A stretch of 64,000 bases of DNA. Origin: Verrucomicrobiota bacterium. Lineage in GTDB: Bacteria > Verrucomicrobiota > Verrucomicrobiia > Limisphaerales > SIBE01. Under the pieces are notes generated by a model, which searched no databases, was not told the origin of the DNA, and saw only the letters and a list, made by a program, of their open reading frames with translations. Positions 39,746 to 48,352 of this stretch are shown piece after piece (position 1 is the stretch's first letter; every line of letters begins with the position of its first letter). A program made the translations under genes and the position numbers. The stretch spans positions 1-64,000 of the forward strand of contig VHDE01000010.1 in assembly GCA_016871515.1 (NCBI GenBank). The letters run 5' to 3'.

Positions 39746-40018
39746 GTTGATCCACGCACGGGCAAGCAGCGACGGCATCACGCCAACGAAACAGGGCTAC
39801 AACGAGCGGTCAAAGAAGCGTTGCGCCTGGCGAATATTCTAAAACCAGCCAGTTGCCATTCCTTGCGGCAGAGTTTTGCGACGCATTTGCTGGAAACTGG
39901 CTATGACATCCGCACGGTGCAGGAACTATTGGGACACGAGAGTGTGGAGACGACGCAGATTTACACGCACGTGATGCAGCGGCCCGGTTTGGGGGTTAAG
40001 AGTCCCTTGGATGGGTAA
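39746..40018 (+). pseudogene. Integron-type tyrosine recombinase, C-terminal remnant
   Basis: The sequence [31 protein letters not shown] followed by [40 protein letters not shown] and GLGVKSPLD is the C-terminal catalytic part of an integron integrase (IntI type). It has the HxxR histidine/arginine (CHSLR), the LLGH histidine and the nucleophile tyrosine (IYTHV). The first two-thirds, including the first catalytic arginine and the IntI-specific insertion, are absent. Homology starts exactly at the end of hairpin L. No intact attI or cassette array was found, so this is a dead relic. Confidence 0.88.
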
Positions 40019-40082
40019 GCGGGCTTGGACCTAAACCGCGCACTTGGAGTTAACGCAAAGGCGCAACGACGCGGACGCCCCT

Positions 40083-40203
40083 GAGGGAGAAGTTAGGGAC
40101 CGAGCGCCTTTTGGTAATTCAGAAGGCATTTGTCCCTCCGGGACAACCATTTGCCGCACGGCCTTGAATCACCGAAAGGCATTAGAGTGGAATCGGTCCT
40201 TAC
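40083..40203. repeat. Family G repeat, second copy
   Basis: It contains GTCCCTCCGGGAC and ACCGAAAGGCATTAGAGTGG, matching the element at 12637-12775. No gene is seen between 40019 and 40514. Confidence 0.55.
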
Positions 40204-40258
40204 AGCGGGCCGAGAGGGCGATGCCCAAAATCGCATCCCGCGAGAAGAGCGCAGCACT

Positions 40259-40296
40259 GGCCTGCTTGGACAGGCGGGACGCGCTGTCCTACGGAA
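40259..40296. repeat. Family A repeat, right-half fragment
   Basis: TTGGACAGGCGGGACGCGCTG then TCCTACGG is the right half of family A only. Confidence 0.7.
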
Positions 40297-40514
40297 GGGC
40301 CGCCCAGCAATTACAACTGATGGGCGGTTTGCGGTTCATCGTTTGTTCAAGCAATGCCATTGCTGTATGTAGCTTAAAGCTCAGGGCTGGCAGATGACGG
40401 GGCTTCATCGCTGTCGATCAGCGACTTTTCGAGGGTCGGAGGCTTTTCAACTTTTCCAGGGCTAAGACGCGTCGAGCTTGCGCGTTGAAGAACGTCCTTG
40501 TTAGCGTGTGCCAC

Positions 40515-41594
40515 ATGATTGAGCGATCCATCCAGAGTTGCACGCGCGAGCAGTTGGGCGAGTTGGCGCAGCGTGTTTTGGCAGGCGGTTCCGTGACGCG
40601 CGAGGAAGGCGCGTGGTTGTTTAACATCGAGGCGGCTGCGGACATTTTTGATCTGTTGTCGTGGGCCAATCGCATCCGCGAACATTTCAAAGGCAACAAA
40701 ATTCACCTTTGCTCGATTGTGAATGCGAAGGCTGGCGCTTGTTCGGAGAATTGCCATTTTTGCGCGCAGTCGTCGTTCTATCAAACCGGTTCGCCACGGT
40801 ACGGATTCATCGATCCCGACCCTGTGTTCGCGGCGGCCGAGGAGGCGAACCAAAATGGTGTCACGGCCGTGGGGTTGGTTGCGGCGTGGAAGGGGCTTAA
40901 GGAAGGTCCGATGCTGGACGAAGTATGCGATCGCATTCGTGATCTGGCGAAAAGCGGGAAAGCGCGGCCCGACGCATCGCTCGGCATTATCAAGAGTCAG
41001 GAGGTGGCGGACCGGCTGAAGGAAGCAGGTTTGGAATGTTACGGACACAATCTGGAAAGCTCGAAACGTTTCTTCCCGCAGCATTGCACGACGCACACCT
41101 ACGAGGATCGGATCGAGACGATTGGTTACTTGAAGAAGGCGGGGATCAAGATTTGTTCGGGCGGGATCATTGGCATGGGCGAAACGCGCGAAGACCGCTG
41201 CGATCTGGCGTTTGCGTTGCGCGAGATAGGGGCAAACGTGGTGCCGATTAATATTTTGAATCCAATTCCGGGCACGCCGTTCGAGCATGTGCCGCCGTTG
41301 CCGCCGCTGGAAATCCTCAAGACGATCGCTTGTTTCCGGTTTATTCTGCCGCGTCAGGAGATCATGGTGGCGGGCGGGCGCACAGTGAACCTGCGCGATT
41401 TGCAAAGCATGATCTTCGTGGCCGGAGCAAGCGCGTTGATGGTGGGGAATTATCTCACGACGTTGAATCAACCGGTGGAAAAGGACCTGCAAATGATCAA
41501 GGACCTCGGTCTCGATCCGAACTGGGACAAGCATGATTTTGCGGATCAGATGGAAGCCGGAGATGAATCTCGATTGTCCTCGGAGAATCACTGA
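40515..41594 (+). CDS. bioB: Biotin synthase
   Basis: This radical-SAM enzyme inserts sulfur into dethiobiotin. At 359 aa it is full length. The SAM cluster motif is CSENCHFC, preceded by CSIVNAKAGA. YGHNLESSKRFFP and CSGGIIGMGETREDRCDLAFAL follow, then NILNPIPGTPFEH and MVAGGRTVNLRDLQSMIFVAGASALMVGNYLTT, the last carrying the arginine that holds the 2Fe-2S cluster with its conserved cysteines. ATG 40515 is chosen; a TTG 30 bp earlier is possible. No other biotin gene is adjacent. The large minus ORF (40374-41681) is its shadow. Confidence 0.96.
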   Translation: MIERSIQSCTREQLGELAQRVLAGGSVTREEGAWLFNIEAAADIFDLLSWANRIREHFKGNKIHLCSIVNAKAGACSENCHFCAQSSFYQTGSPRYGFIDPDPVFAAAEEANQNGVTAVGLVAAWKGLKEGPMLDEVCDRIRDLAKSGKARPDASLGIIKSQEVADRLKEAGLECYGHNLESSKRFFPQHCTTHTYEDRIETIGYLKKAGIKICSGGIIGMGETREDRCDLAFALREIGANVVPINILNPIPGTPFEHVPPLPPLEILKTIACFRFILPRQEIMVAGGRTVNLRDLQSMIFVAGASALMVGNYLTTLNQPVEKDLQMIKDLGLDPNWDKHDFADQMEAGDESRLSSENH

Positions 41595-41644
41595 GCAGTG
41601 ATTTTGCGGTATCGCAGGAAGCAAATGCGCGCCAGCCTCCTTCC

Positions 41645-41911
41645 CATGAACCTGCTTGTGAACGATGGCTGGCGAAGGCAAAAAGCAGCCCCTCTCTCCA
41701 TCGGATGGGGCGAGGGGCTTTATGCACCAGGTTCATGCTCCCAATGCGCGCAACTGAACGTAGGATAGGCGTCCCGCCTGTCCAGCATTTGCGTACACCA
41801 AGAGCATAGACAGACGAGACGCGCTGTCCTACCAGGTTCATGGTCCCAATGCGTGTCAACTTCCAACCAATACACCGACAGGCGAGACGCTGCGGGACGC
41901 CTGTCCTATGG
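41645..41911. repeat. Composite cluster of family A elements, copies 8a-8c
   Basis: 8a (41645-41737) has CATGAACC and GGTTCATG termini around a different interior (CCCCTCTCTCCATCGG...GAGGGGCTTT). 8b (41753-41842) is a standard copy with GTAGGATAGGCGTCCCGCC and the TTTGCGTACACCAAGAGC loop. 8c (41873-41911) is a shortened copy, GACAGGCGAGACGCTGCGGGACGCCTGTCC. The join TCCCAATGCGCG/TCCCAATGCGTG appears after both 8a and 8b. The stop codon of the pseudoprotease gene at 41906 lies inside 8c. Confidence 0.88.
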
Positions 41912-43459
41912 ACTAACTGCGGCGGTGGTTGTGTTTGTGGATGGCGGGGTCGCGAAGAAGTGATCTTTGACGATGCCGTAACGTTGGAGAACGCGACGCG
42001 TGGCTTGCTCTTGTTCATCCGCGGCGAGGACGAGGCGGCGCAGGGAATCGCTTTCCATGAATTGAATCTGATGGAAGCCGTTGATCGGTTTGCGCAGCGC
42101 TTCACGGAGTTCGGGCAAGCGGCTGATTTTTTGCCCGTTCACTTTATCCACCACCAAATGCCTTAAGTCCTGATAACCGAGATTATAGATGTCGGGCAAC
42201 ACTTGAGATAGAAGGACGAGCGCGGGTCGTTCGCGCGTTGGCTCCTGGTTGTTGTAGTAGTAGAGGCGGAATGGGGAACGGCGTTTCCAGTCGGCGCCCC
42301 AACCCTGGAGGAAAGCATCGGTGAGCGGTTGAAACACGAGACCGCCTACAATCAAGTATTCCGGTTCCTGATCGTACACCGCGTCAGGCACGAGCGTCGA
42401 ACTGTACTCCGCTTTAGGGAGGCGATAGGTCACGTCTTGGGCTTTGCCATCGCGCCAGATTTTCAGCTTCACGTCGTCGCCTGCCCACTTGCCGCGCGTG
42501 GCGAGATTCTCGAGTGAAAGATGGCCGTAGTTCGGGTCGTCGTAATCGCCTTGAATATCGATGTCGAAACCATCGACTTGCAGGAGGATGTCGCGCGGCT
42601 TCAAAGGTGATTCCTGGCCGGGGCGCGACGGGACTTCAATCACGAGCACGCCGCGAGGTTCGCCTTGAAGTTTGAGGAAGGAGAGGCTGGCGGGGTTTTC
42701 GGCGGGTTGCCAGTAAAAATCGAAATAACCTAAGCCGCGATACGACCCTTTCTGGCGCGCTTCCAAAATCGGACGGATGAACGAGGCCGGAATGACAGTG
42801 CACTTCGTGCCCGCTTGCTGTTCGGTGATTCCAACGATGCGCCCGTCGGCGATGACGGGTTCACCCCAGCCTGTGCTCTGAATCTCCGAACTGATTTCCA
42901 GTGTGACGTGCGGGACGAAACTCAACGGGCCGTTATCGACGCTGAACTGAGTGAATTCGGCTTTGCGCGTCTCGAGTTTTCCTTCGCGCCACCGCGTGAT
43001 TTGAAAGGACTCGGTATTGGGGGAAGGATCGCGCAATTGGACGGGCCTCAAGTCCTGCCAGAACGACGCATCCGTCAAGCTGACGATGGCAAGGTTCGCG
43101 TGGTAATCGAGCCAACTCACTTCGCCGTTGAACCAGCGGCCTCGCCCGCCTTTTTGAACGCGAACGAGTGTGCGATCGAATAACTGGTCGGCTGTGGTGA
43201 GAATCTCCTGCCCTTCGAGCACCAAGCCCATCTTAATGGTGTTCTTGGTTCGCTTGGACCACGGCTGGAAGTAGTCGTACTGCTTGCGTGTGACGTCGAG
43301 GAGAACCACCGCACGTTCCCAATTGAGTCGAGTCGAGCGGTCAGGAGCGGTGTTTGCCGACTCACGTTCTGCGGCATTTGTGGGAGGGGACGTCGACTGT
43401 ATCATGACGGCAATGGCAAAGATGCCGGAATACTGTTGAAAACGACGGTTAGGATTCAT
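41906..43459 (-). CDS. Degenerate Deg/HtrA-like paralogue (probable pseudoprotease) with PDZ domains
   Basis: This 517 aa protein is colinear with the Deg protease encoded upstream: N-terminal protease-like domain (MGLVLEGQEILTTADQLFDRTLVRV, DYHANLAIVSLTD), then PDZ-like regions (GVLVIEVPSRPG, PRDILLQVDG, LVVDKVNGQKISRLPELREALR) and a C-terminal ending resembling its neighbour (LQRYGIVKD). Where the active paralogue has TNAHVV this one has TTADQL, and where that has NPGNSGGP this has STGWGEPV, so the histidine and serine are lost. ATG overlaps the preceding stop (ATGA). A structural or regulatory partner is likely. A signal-like N-terminus (GIFAIAVMIQSTSPPTNA) implies export. Confidence 0.82.
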   Translation of the reverse strand: MNPNRRFQQYSGIFAIAVMIQSTSPPTNAAERESANTAPDRSTRLNWERAVVLLDVTRKQYDYFQPWSKRTKNTIKMGLVLEGQEILTTADQLFDRTLVRVQKGGRGRWFNGEVSWLDYHANLAIVSLTDASFWQDLRPVQLRDPSPNTESFQITRWREGKLETRKAEFTQFSVDNGPLSFVPHVTLEISSEIQSTGWGEPVIADGRIVGITEQQAGTKCTVIPASFIRPILEARQKGSYRGLGYFDFYWQPAENPASLSFLKLQGEPRGVLVIEVPSRPGQESPLKPRDILLQVDGFDIDIQGDYDDPNYGHLSLENLATRGKWAGDDVKLKIWRDGKAQDVTYRLPKAEYSSTLVPDAVYDQEPEYLIVGGLVFQPLTDAFLQGWGADWKRRSPFRLYYYNNQEPTRERPALVLLSQVLPDIYNLGYQDLRHLVVDKVNGQKISRLPELREALRKPINGFHQIQFMESDSLRRLVLAADEQEQATRRVLQRYGIVKDHFFATPPSTNTTTAAVSP

Positions 43460-44907
43460 AGACGTCGATCTTTCGGAATGCCATAGGTCTGCAGAATGGC
43501 GGGAGTGGATTGTTCGGCTTCAACACGATCCAGGCAATCGAAAGTGTTGTTCGGGAGGAACTCGATAACATGGTGGTCATTCTGCACGGTTTCGAAAGCC
43601 TTGACCACGTCTTCGAGTTTCATAATGCGAATGCCGTTGATGCGATCGACCAAGGCGCGCTCGCGAACCATGAGATTCGCATTTACGGGCGCGGCCAATG
43701 TCGTGGCGAGAATGATCGGTTCCGGACGAATCTCAGAGGGCGCTTCATGCCGCCGGTAATAAAGCTCGTAAACGAGTTCGGCATTGGCGGCGTCGGCCCA
43801 GTTGCGCCCGAATGTTTTCATGTAATCGAGGCTCAGCGGGGTAAAGACCAAACCGCCATAGACAAAGTAGCGGGGCAGAGTGCCATACTGATTTCCCACG
43901 GCGCGGTCAGCCTCATAAATATAAACGGGGAGCGAGACATCGATTTCCTTGCCGTCGCGCCAAAGTTTGAGCGGAACGCTGTCGCTGTGCTGCGCCTCTT
44001 GAAAAGCCATCGATCCGTAAACGCGGTTTCCTTGATAAAGGATTGTCCCATCGGACCCGACCGGGTACGGGCCGATTTTCAGAATAACATCGTCCTCCTT
44101 GAGAACCTGCCTCGTGCTTGGGATTTGCAGAATGCTATCGACGCGTGCGCCCAAATCTCCTTCCGGCAGTTTTAGAAACCGTCGGTAAGCTGGATTCTGA
44201 AGAGGCATCAAGCGGATTCCAGCTTGGGGAAAACCGTGATAGGCGCCGTCCTCGATGTCTTTGAAGAAGTGCTGAATGACGGGCGGCGGAATGAAAAACC
44301 CGGTGTTCTCGAGGCCGGCCATGCCCTGAAACGCGACACCAACGACCAAATCATCTTGAATCACCGGACCACCGCTGTTGCCGGGGTTGATCGCGGCATC
44401 GGTTTGGACGCCGAGATACGTCCGATTGCCGATGTGCGCGTATGTTTGCATCTCGATGCGGGAAACCACGCCGCGCGTGTAGGAGATTTGCTCGCCACCG
44501 GCAGGATAACCATATGTGACAACCGTAGATCGAACCTTGGGAAGTTCACCGAAGCTGAGTGGTTCCAAACCATTGAAGAACGATTCGTCTTCGACTTCCA
44601 AAATTGCGAGGTCGCAATCGTAAGCGATGAACCGGACTTTCGCGAGATACGGACGTGGGTCTTGGTAACGCCGGACGAGAATTTGTCGGTCCCAACTGAC
44701 AACGTGCGCGTTGGTCATGATCCGTTTGCCTTTAATGACAAAGCCGGAACCGCCGCCGCGCCTGACCGATTCGAATCTCCAAGGCGCATCCCAGATAGGG
44801 CCTTGGCTGAAACACATGATTTGAATGACCGATTTCTCCGGTTCAGCGGCGCGCCCTGCGCTCAGCGAAATCAGGATCAACCCAGGAATTAGGAAATTTC
44901 TCAACAC
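43456..44907 (-). CDS. Deg/HtrA-family serine protease with PDZ domains
   Basis: The signal NFLIPGLILISLSAGRAAEP directs this S1C protease to the periplasm. The catalytic triad is visible: histidine in RIMTNAHVV, aspartate in DCDLAILEV, serine in NPGNSGGP. Downstream PDZ regions include DVILKIGPYPVGSDG and LVDRINGIRIMKLEDVVKAFE. The layout (protease, PDZ, second protease-like fold, PDZ) recalls plant Deg9-like proteins. GTG 44907 is preferred; the ORF up to 45171 reads through repeat C2. About 483 aa. It lies first in an operon with an inactive paralogue. Confidence 0.88.
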   Translation of the reverse strand: MLRNFLIPGLILISLSAGRAAEPEKSVIQIMCFSQGPIWDAPWRFESVRRGGGSGFVIKGKRIMTNAHVVSWDRQILVRRYQDPRPYLAKVRFIAYDCDLAILEVEDESFFNGLEPLSFGELPKVRSTVVTYGYPAGGEQISYTRGVVSRIEMQTYAHIGNRTYLGVQTDAAINPGNSGGPVIQDDLVVGVAFQGMAGLENTGFFIPPPVIQHFFKDIEDGAYHGFPQAGIRLMPLQNPAYRRFLKLPEGDLGARVDSILQIPSTRQVLKEDDVILKIGPYPVGSDGTILYQGNRVYGSMAFQEAQHSDSVPLKLWRDGKEIDVSLPVYIYEADRAVGNQYGTLPRYFVYGGLVFTPLSLDYMKTFGRNWADAANAELVYELYYRRHEAPSEIRPEPIILATTLAAPVNANLMVRERALVDRINGIRIMKLEDVVKAFETVQNDHHVIEFLPNNTFDCLDRVEAEQSTPAILQTYGIPKDRRL

Positions 44908-44979
44908 GTGGTCAAAATGGTCGTCACTCCGGGAATGGTCAAGTCTTAAGCGGTTCTTAAGCGGCAATTCTCCTTTTGA

Positions 44980-45060
44980 CGGAGCGCGGACATTCGTGTC
45001 CGCAGCAATGTCGAGAAACCCAACCGATCCGGGCGCATTCAGACCGCTGCGGACAGACAA
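44980..45060. repeat. Family C repeat, copy 2
   Basis: GGAGCGCGGACATTCGTGTC is followed by CGCAGCAATGTCGAG, and the inverse GACCGCTGCGGACAGACAAT lies at the right. Translated in one frame it reads DIAADTNVRAPSK, nearly the same as in copy C1 (DIAADRNVRGPSK). Confidence 0.85.
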
Positions 45061-45111
45061 TAAATTTTGAAACTGTAACGGCGGGTTGACTTTGATTACT
45101 CTGCCTGCGCT

Positions 45112-45477
45112 ATGAAACGGCGGACTTTTCGCAAGCTGCGAGCGGCGACGGAGAACGCTTTTCATCATCATGCATACGTGGTGTTGTTGGATGAATGCGT
45201 GGCGGACAACGTCAAAGTCCGGAAAGCGAATCCGAACCGCGATGCCTCAAAACCGTGTGTTTATGTGGGCATGAGCGGGCTCGAACCGGCCCATCGATTT
45301 GAGAATCACAAGGCTGGACGCAAGGCCGCTCGCGTGGTGCAACGTTATGGCATTCGGCTCTTGCCCGAGTTGTTCGAGTGTTTCAATCCGATGCCCTTCG
45401 AAGCCGCCGTCCAAATGGAGCGGGAATTGGCCGAGGAACTTCGCAGTCAAGGTTACCCCGTGACAGGCGGAACATAG
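45112..45477 (+). CDS. GIY-YIG-like single-domain protein
   Basis: This 121 aa protein contains HAYVVLLD, then PCVYVGMSGLEPAHRFENHKAGRKAARVV, then the acidic helix FEAAVQMERELAEELRSQGYPVTGG. The YVV/YVG pair, arginine and glutamate occupy the order seen in GIY-YIG nucleases, which cleave DNA with a metal ion. The conserved asparagine at the end is replaced by GGT. Single-domain members of this kind are often uncharacterised. It is divergent from the Deg gene and in the same direction as the ABC ATPase that follows. Confidence 0.7.
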   Translation: MKRRTFRKLRAATENAFHHHAYVVLLDECVADNVKVRKANPNRDASKPCVYVGMSGLEPAHRFENHKAGRKAARVVQRYGIRLLPELFECFNPMPFEAAVQMERELAEELRSQGYPVTGGT

Positions 45478-45525
45478 TCGCGGGATGCGTCTAGGTTCAT
45501 AAATCGCAAAAACCAGAATCTCAAG

Positions 45526-47076
45526 ATGACGCTGTCTAGCTCTCAACCCGCGAGCCTATTGTCGCAGCCTCTCCTCCAAATGCGGGAGATTCACGAACGC
45601 TTTCCAGGTGTGCACGTGTTAAAAGGGGTCAACTTCGACGTTTACGAAGGCGAGGTTCACGCCTTGATCGGCGAGAACGGAGCTGGCAAGAGCACGCTGA
45701 TGCATATTCTCGCCGGCGTTTGCGGGCTGGAGTCAGGCAGAATCGATTTCGGCGGCCGCTCGGATATCATCATCCCTGACGGGCACTCGAGCCAGCAGCT
45801 TGGCATTGCGATCGTGTTTCAGGAACGGAGTTTGTTTGGCACTTTAAGCGTCGCGGAGAATATCTTCGCCGCCCGGCAGCCAGCGAATCGTTTGGGAAAG
45901 ATTGACCGCAAGAAACTCTCCGCCCAGACGCGCGCTTTGCTCACTCGCGTCGGTCTGGATGTGGAACCGCGAACCCCGTTGAGCGAGTTGCCTCCGGCGC
46001 AACAGCACATGGCGGAAATTGCCAAAGCGCTTTCGTTGAATGCGCGCTTGATCATTTTTGACGAACCGACAGCAGCGTTGACCGAAACGGAAACGCGCGC
46101 GCTGTTCAAAGTCATTGGGCAACTCAAGCAAGCTGGGGTTGGCATCGTTTACATCTCGCATCGGCTCGAAGAGATTTTCCAAATTGCGAATCGCGTCACT
46201 GTGCTCAAGGATGGAGCGTGGCAAGGGACGTTCCAAGTGTCGGAGACGAACACGGACGATCTCATTGCGCGGATGGTGGGCCGAGAACTCTCGTTGCACC
46301 GGCGACGCGAAGATGTGGCAACTGTGCGAGGCAGGGTCATATTGGATGTGAGGAATCTGACAGATGCAGAGCAGTTTCGCGGTTCGCGGCCGTTTCTGCA
46401 GAATATTTCCCTTCAAGCGCGCGCCGGCGAGATCGCGGTCTTTGCTGGGTTGGCGGGCGCAGGCCGGACGGAGTTGGCGCTTTCGTTGTTTGGGGTGCGG
46501 CCGCGAGCTTCGGGAGACGTTTATATCGATGGCCGGCAAGTCTTCATCCGATCACCAGCCGACGCCATTGCGGCAGGCTTTGGTTACACCTCGGAGGACC
46601 GCAAGGAAGCCGGATTGTTCCTCGACCAAACCATAACGCAAAACATTGTGTCGAGCCGATTGAACGAGTTTGGCGCTTGGTGGCTGGACGATCGACGCGG
46701 TGAGCAAATGGCGGAACAGTTTCGCCGGAAGTTGAGCGTCAATTGCCAAGGGGTTCGGCAAGTTGTTCAAACGTTGAGCGGCGGCAATCAACAGAAAATT
46801 GTTCTGGCGAAGTGGCTGCTGGTCAATCCAAGAGTGTTGGTGGTTGATGAGCCGACGCGTGGTATTGATGTGGGGGCGAAAGCGGAGGTTCACACTTTGT
46901 TGCGAGAGTTCGCCAGTGGCGGAGCGGCCGTCATTGTGATTTCCTCTGACTTGCCTGAAGTGCTGGCGATTGCCGACCGGATCCTTGTGATGCGCGAAGG
47001 CCGGATCGTCGGTGAAGTTGCGGGTTCCGAAGCCACGGAGGAAAAAATAATGCGTCTGGCAGCGATATCGGTATGA
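45526..47076 (+). CDS. Sugar ABC transporter ATPase, RbsA/MglA type, orphan
   Basis: This 516 aa protein has two ATPase halves. The first has Walker A GENGAGKST, LPPAQQHMAEIAKAL (signature, with LSxGQ degraded to LPPAQ) and Walker B LIIFDEPTAAL. The second has the expected degenerate Walker A (GLAGAGRTE), LSGGNQQKIVLAKWL and VLVVDEPTRGID. This is the duplicated ATPase of ribose/galactose-type importers. No permease or binding protein gene follows; instead a DUF433/DUF5615 pair begins with overlapping ATGA. A short remnant at 47826 may be the permease start. The transporter is thus probably incomplete. Confidence 0.92.
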   Translation: MTLSSSQPASLLSQPLLQMREIHERFPGVHVLKGVNFDVYEGEVHALIGENGAGKSTLMHILAGVCGLESGRIDFGGRSDIIIPDGHSSQQLGIAIVFQERSLFGTLSVAENIFAARQPANRLGKIDRKKLSAQTRALLTRVGLDVEPRTPLSELPPAQQHMAEIAKALSLNARLIIFDEPTAALTETETRALFKVIGQLKQAGVGIVYISHRLEEIFQIANRVTVLKDGAWQGTFQVSETNTDDLIARMVGRELSLHRRREDVATVRGRVILDVRNLTDAEQFRGSRPFLQNISLQARAGEIAVFAGLAGAGRTELALSLFGVRPRASGDVYIDGRQVFIRSPADAIAAGFGYTSEDRKEAGLFLDQTITQNIVSSRLNEFGAWWLDDRRGEQMAEQFRRKLSVNCQGVRQVVQTLSGGNQQKIVLAKWLLVNPRVLVVDEPTRGIDVGAKAEVHTLLREFASGGAAVIVISSDLPEVLAIADRILVMREGRIVGEVAGSEATEEKIMRLAAISV

Positions 47077-47423
47077 ACTTTTATAGTATGATCCAGTTGG
47101 AAACGACACAAACGGTGCCCCTGCGAATGGAAGAGGGGGGTGCGATTCGCGTGGGCAATACCGGAGTTACGCTTGATGTGGTTATTGCGCGGTTTAAGGA
47201 TGGTGACACTGCTGAGGATATCCAGCAGAGTTTTCCTACATTGCGGCTAAAGGATGTCTATGCGGCTTTGGCTTACTACCTCGCTCACCAGGAGGAGGTA
47301 GAGAGTTACTTGCGTGAGCGTGATGCCGAGGCTGCCGAGCTTCGGCGATTCTGGGAAAATCACCCTAAATCTAGCACCTTGCGAGCAAGGTTGCGGGCAC
47401 TCAAAGAGCAACAAGCAAAGTAG
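47073..47423 (+). CDS. DUF433 antitoxin-like protein
   Basis: This 116 aa protein (111 aa from ATG 47088) carries AIRVGNTGVTLDVVIARFKDGDTAEDIQQSFPTLRLKDVYAALAYYLAHQEEVESYL, the typical DUF433 winged-helix core used by VapB45-type antitoxins. The charged C-terminal helix (REREAEAAELRRFWE-like) would grip the toxin. Its start overlaps the stop of the ABC ATPase gene (ATGA), placing it in that operon. The toxin gene begins 17 bp downstream. Confidence 0.88.
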   Translation: MNFYSMIQLETTQTVPLRMEEGGAIRVGNTGVTLDVVIARFKDGDTAEDIQQSFPTLRLKDVYAALAYYLAHQEEVESYLRERDAEAAELRRFWENHPKSSTLRARLRALKEQQAK

Positions 47424-47439
47424 CAGCTTCGGGCAATCG

Positions 47440-47790
47440 ATGGTCCGGATTCTCTTCGATGAAAACATAGACCGTCGAATCATTGGCGGTCTGAGGCGAC
47501 GCATCTCGGGACTGGACAGCTTGACCGTTCAGGAAGCTGGGCTGCGGAGAAGACTCGACGTGGAAATCCTGGCGTTTGCAGCGTCGGAAGAGCGCGTAGT
47601 GATAACTCACGATGTCAATACGCTTATCAAAGACGCAAAGGAGCGAATATCTGCAGAGTTACCAACGCTTGGAGTGTTTATTGTTCCGGCGCAAATGCCG
47701 ATAGGAGCGGCTATCGAAGAATTGCATTTTGCCCTGGCTGCGAGCAACCCAGAGGATTTCTATGGGACATTGACTTACGTGCCACTTTAG
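47440..47790 (+). CDS. DUF5615 PIN-like toxin
   Basis: This 116 aa protein begins MVRILFDENIDRRIIGGLRRR and continues VQEAGLRRRLDVEILAFAASEERVVITHDVNTLIKDA, then GVFIVPAQMPIGAAIEEL. This is the Mut7-C/DUF5615 PIN-like fold with acidic residues DEN, the D in LDVEIL and THD. Members are the toxin partners of DUF433 proteins (VapC45 type), presumed RNases. ATG 47440 is favoured; the ORF extends to 47314, overlapping the antitoxin. The pair forms a type II-like module inside a former sugar-transport operon. Confidence 0.85.
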   Translation: MVRILFDENIDRRIIGGLRRRISGLDSLTVQEAGLRRRLDVEILAFAASEERVVITHDVNTLIKDAKERISAELPTLGVFIVPAQMPIGAAIEELHFALAASNPEDFYGTLTYVPL

Positions 47791-47825
47791 GGACCACGGT
47801 GCTTTCGGTTTCCGTTGATCATGAC

Positions 47826-48011
47826 ATGAGTGAAATCATCACTGGAGCAACTATTGGTAAAACCAAGGAAAGGAGTCGTTTCCAATTGCCATCCTTTTCC
47901 CGCGAACTCGGTTTGGTTCTGCTGATACTCCCTTGGGCGATTTTGGGACTGGGAGGACCGGGGTTTTACGTTTTTGAGGCTGGCCAGCGAGCCTTGGAGG
48001 AATCGTTCTGA
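47826..48011 (+). pseudogene. Possible permease remnant or small membrane protein
   Basis: From ATG 47826 a 61 aa frame reads MSEIITGATIGKTKE, then FSRELGLVLLILPWAILGLGGPGFYVFE. The sequence resembles the N-terminal helix of RbsC-type sugar permeases (SRELGLxLxxLxxxxxxLxxPGF) and lies where such a permease would be expected after the ATPase. The frame stops after 61 residues, and the next ORF (48021-48221) is not an obvious continuation. Alternatively it is an independent small membrane protein. Confidence 0.4.
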
Positions 48012-48263
48012 GGAGCCGCGGTGTGGTGGGGGATTATCGGGTTTATGGTTAGTTACACTTGTTACATGACGTCGCACCGCCAGTTGGCAGATGAATTTCG
48101 CGAGGTTGCTTCGAAGCAATTCGTTCGCTTGACATGGGCGAGAGGCGAAAAGCGACGCACACGCAGGCCGCGATCCTTCGCGCACCGTCTTGTTATGCCG
48201 CAACAAAGGTCGCTGTCGTAAATCCAAGATCACGGAGTGCGTGTCTAGCGCACCTGCCTTCGT

Positions 48264-48352
48264 CGTAACGCAGACTTTCAGTCTGCTGTATCGCAGCTGT
48301 ATCGCAGAATTGTATTAAATTGTATTCTGCGGACCGTCCGCAAGTTCGGGCG
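48264..48352. repeat. Family B repeat, copy 3
   Basis: It contains CGTAACGCAGACTTTCAGTC, TGTATCGCAGAATTGTATTA, AATTGTATTCTGCGGA and CCGCAAGTTCGGGCG. It directly abuts a truncated PRC-barrel fragment. Confidence 0.9.

Noticed and set aside
40374-41681. 435 aa minus-strand ORF opposite bioB
   Set aside because: Antisense shadow of an intact biotin synthase; low-complexity arginine/histidine-rich translation.
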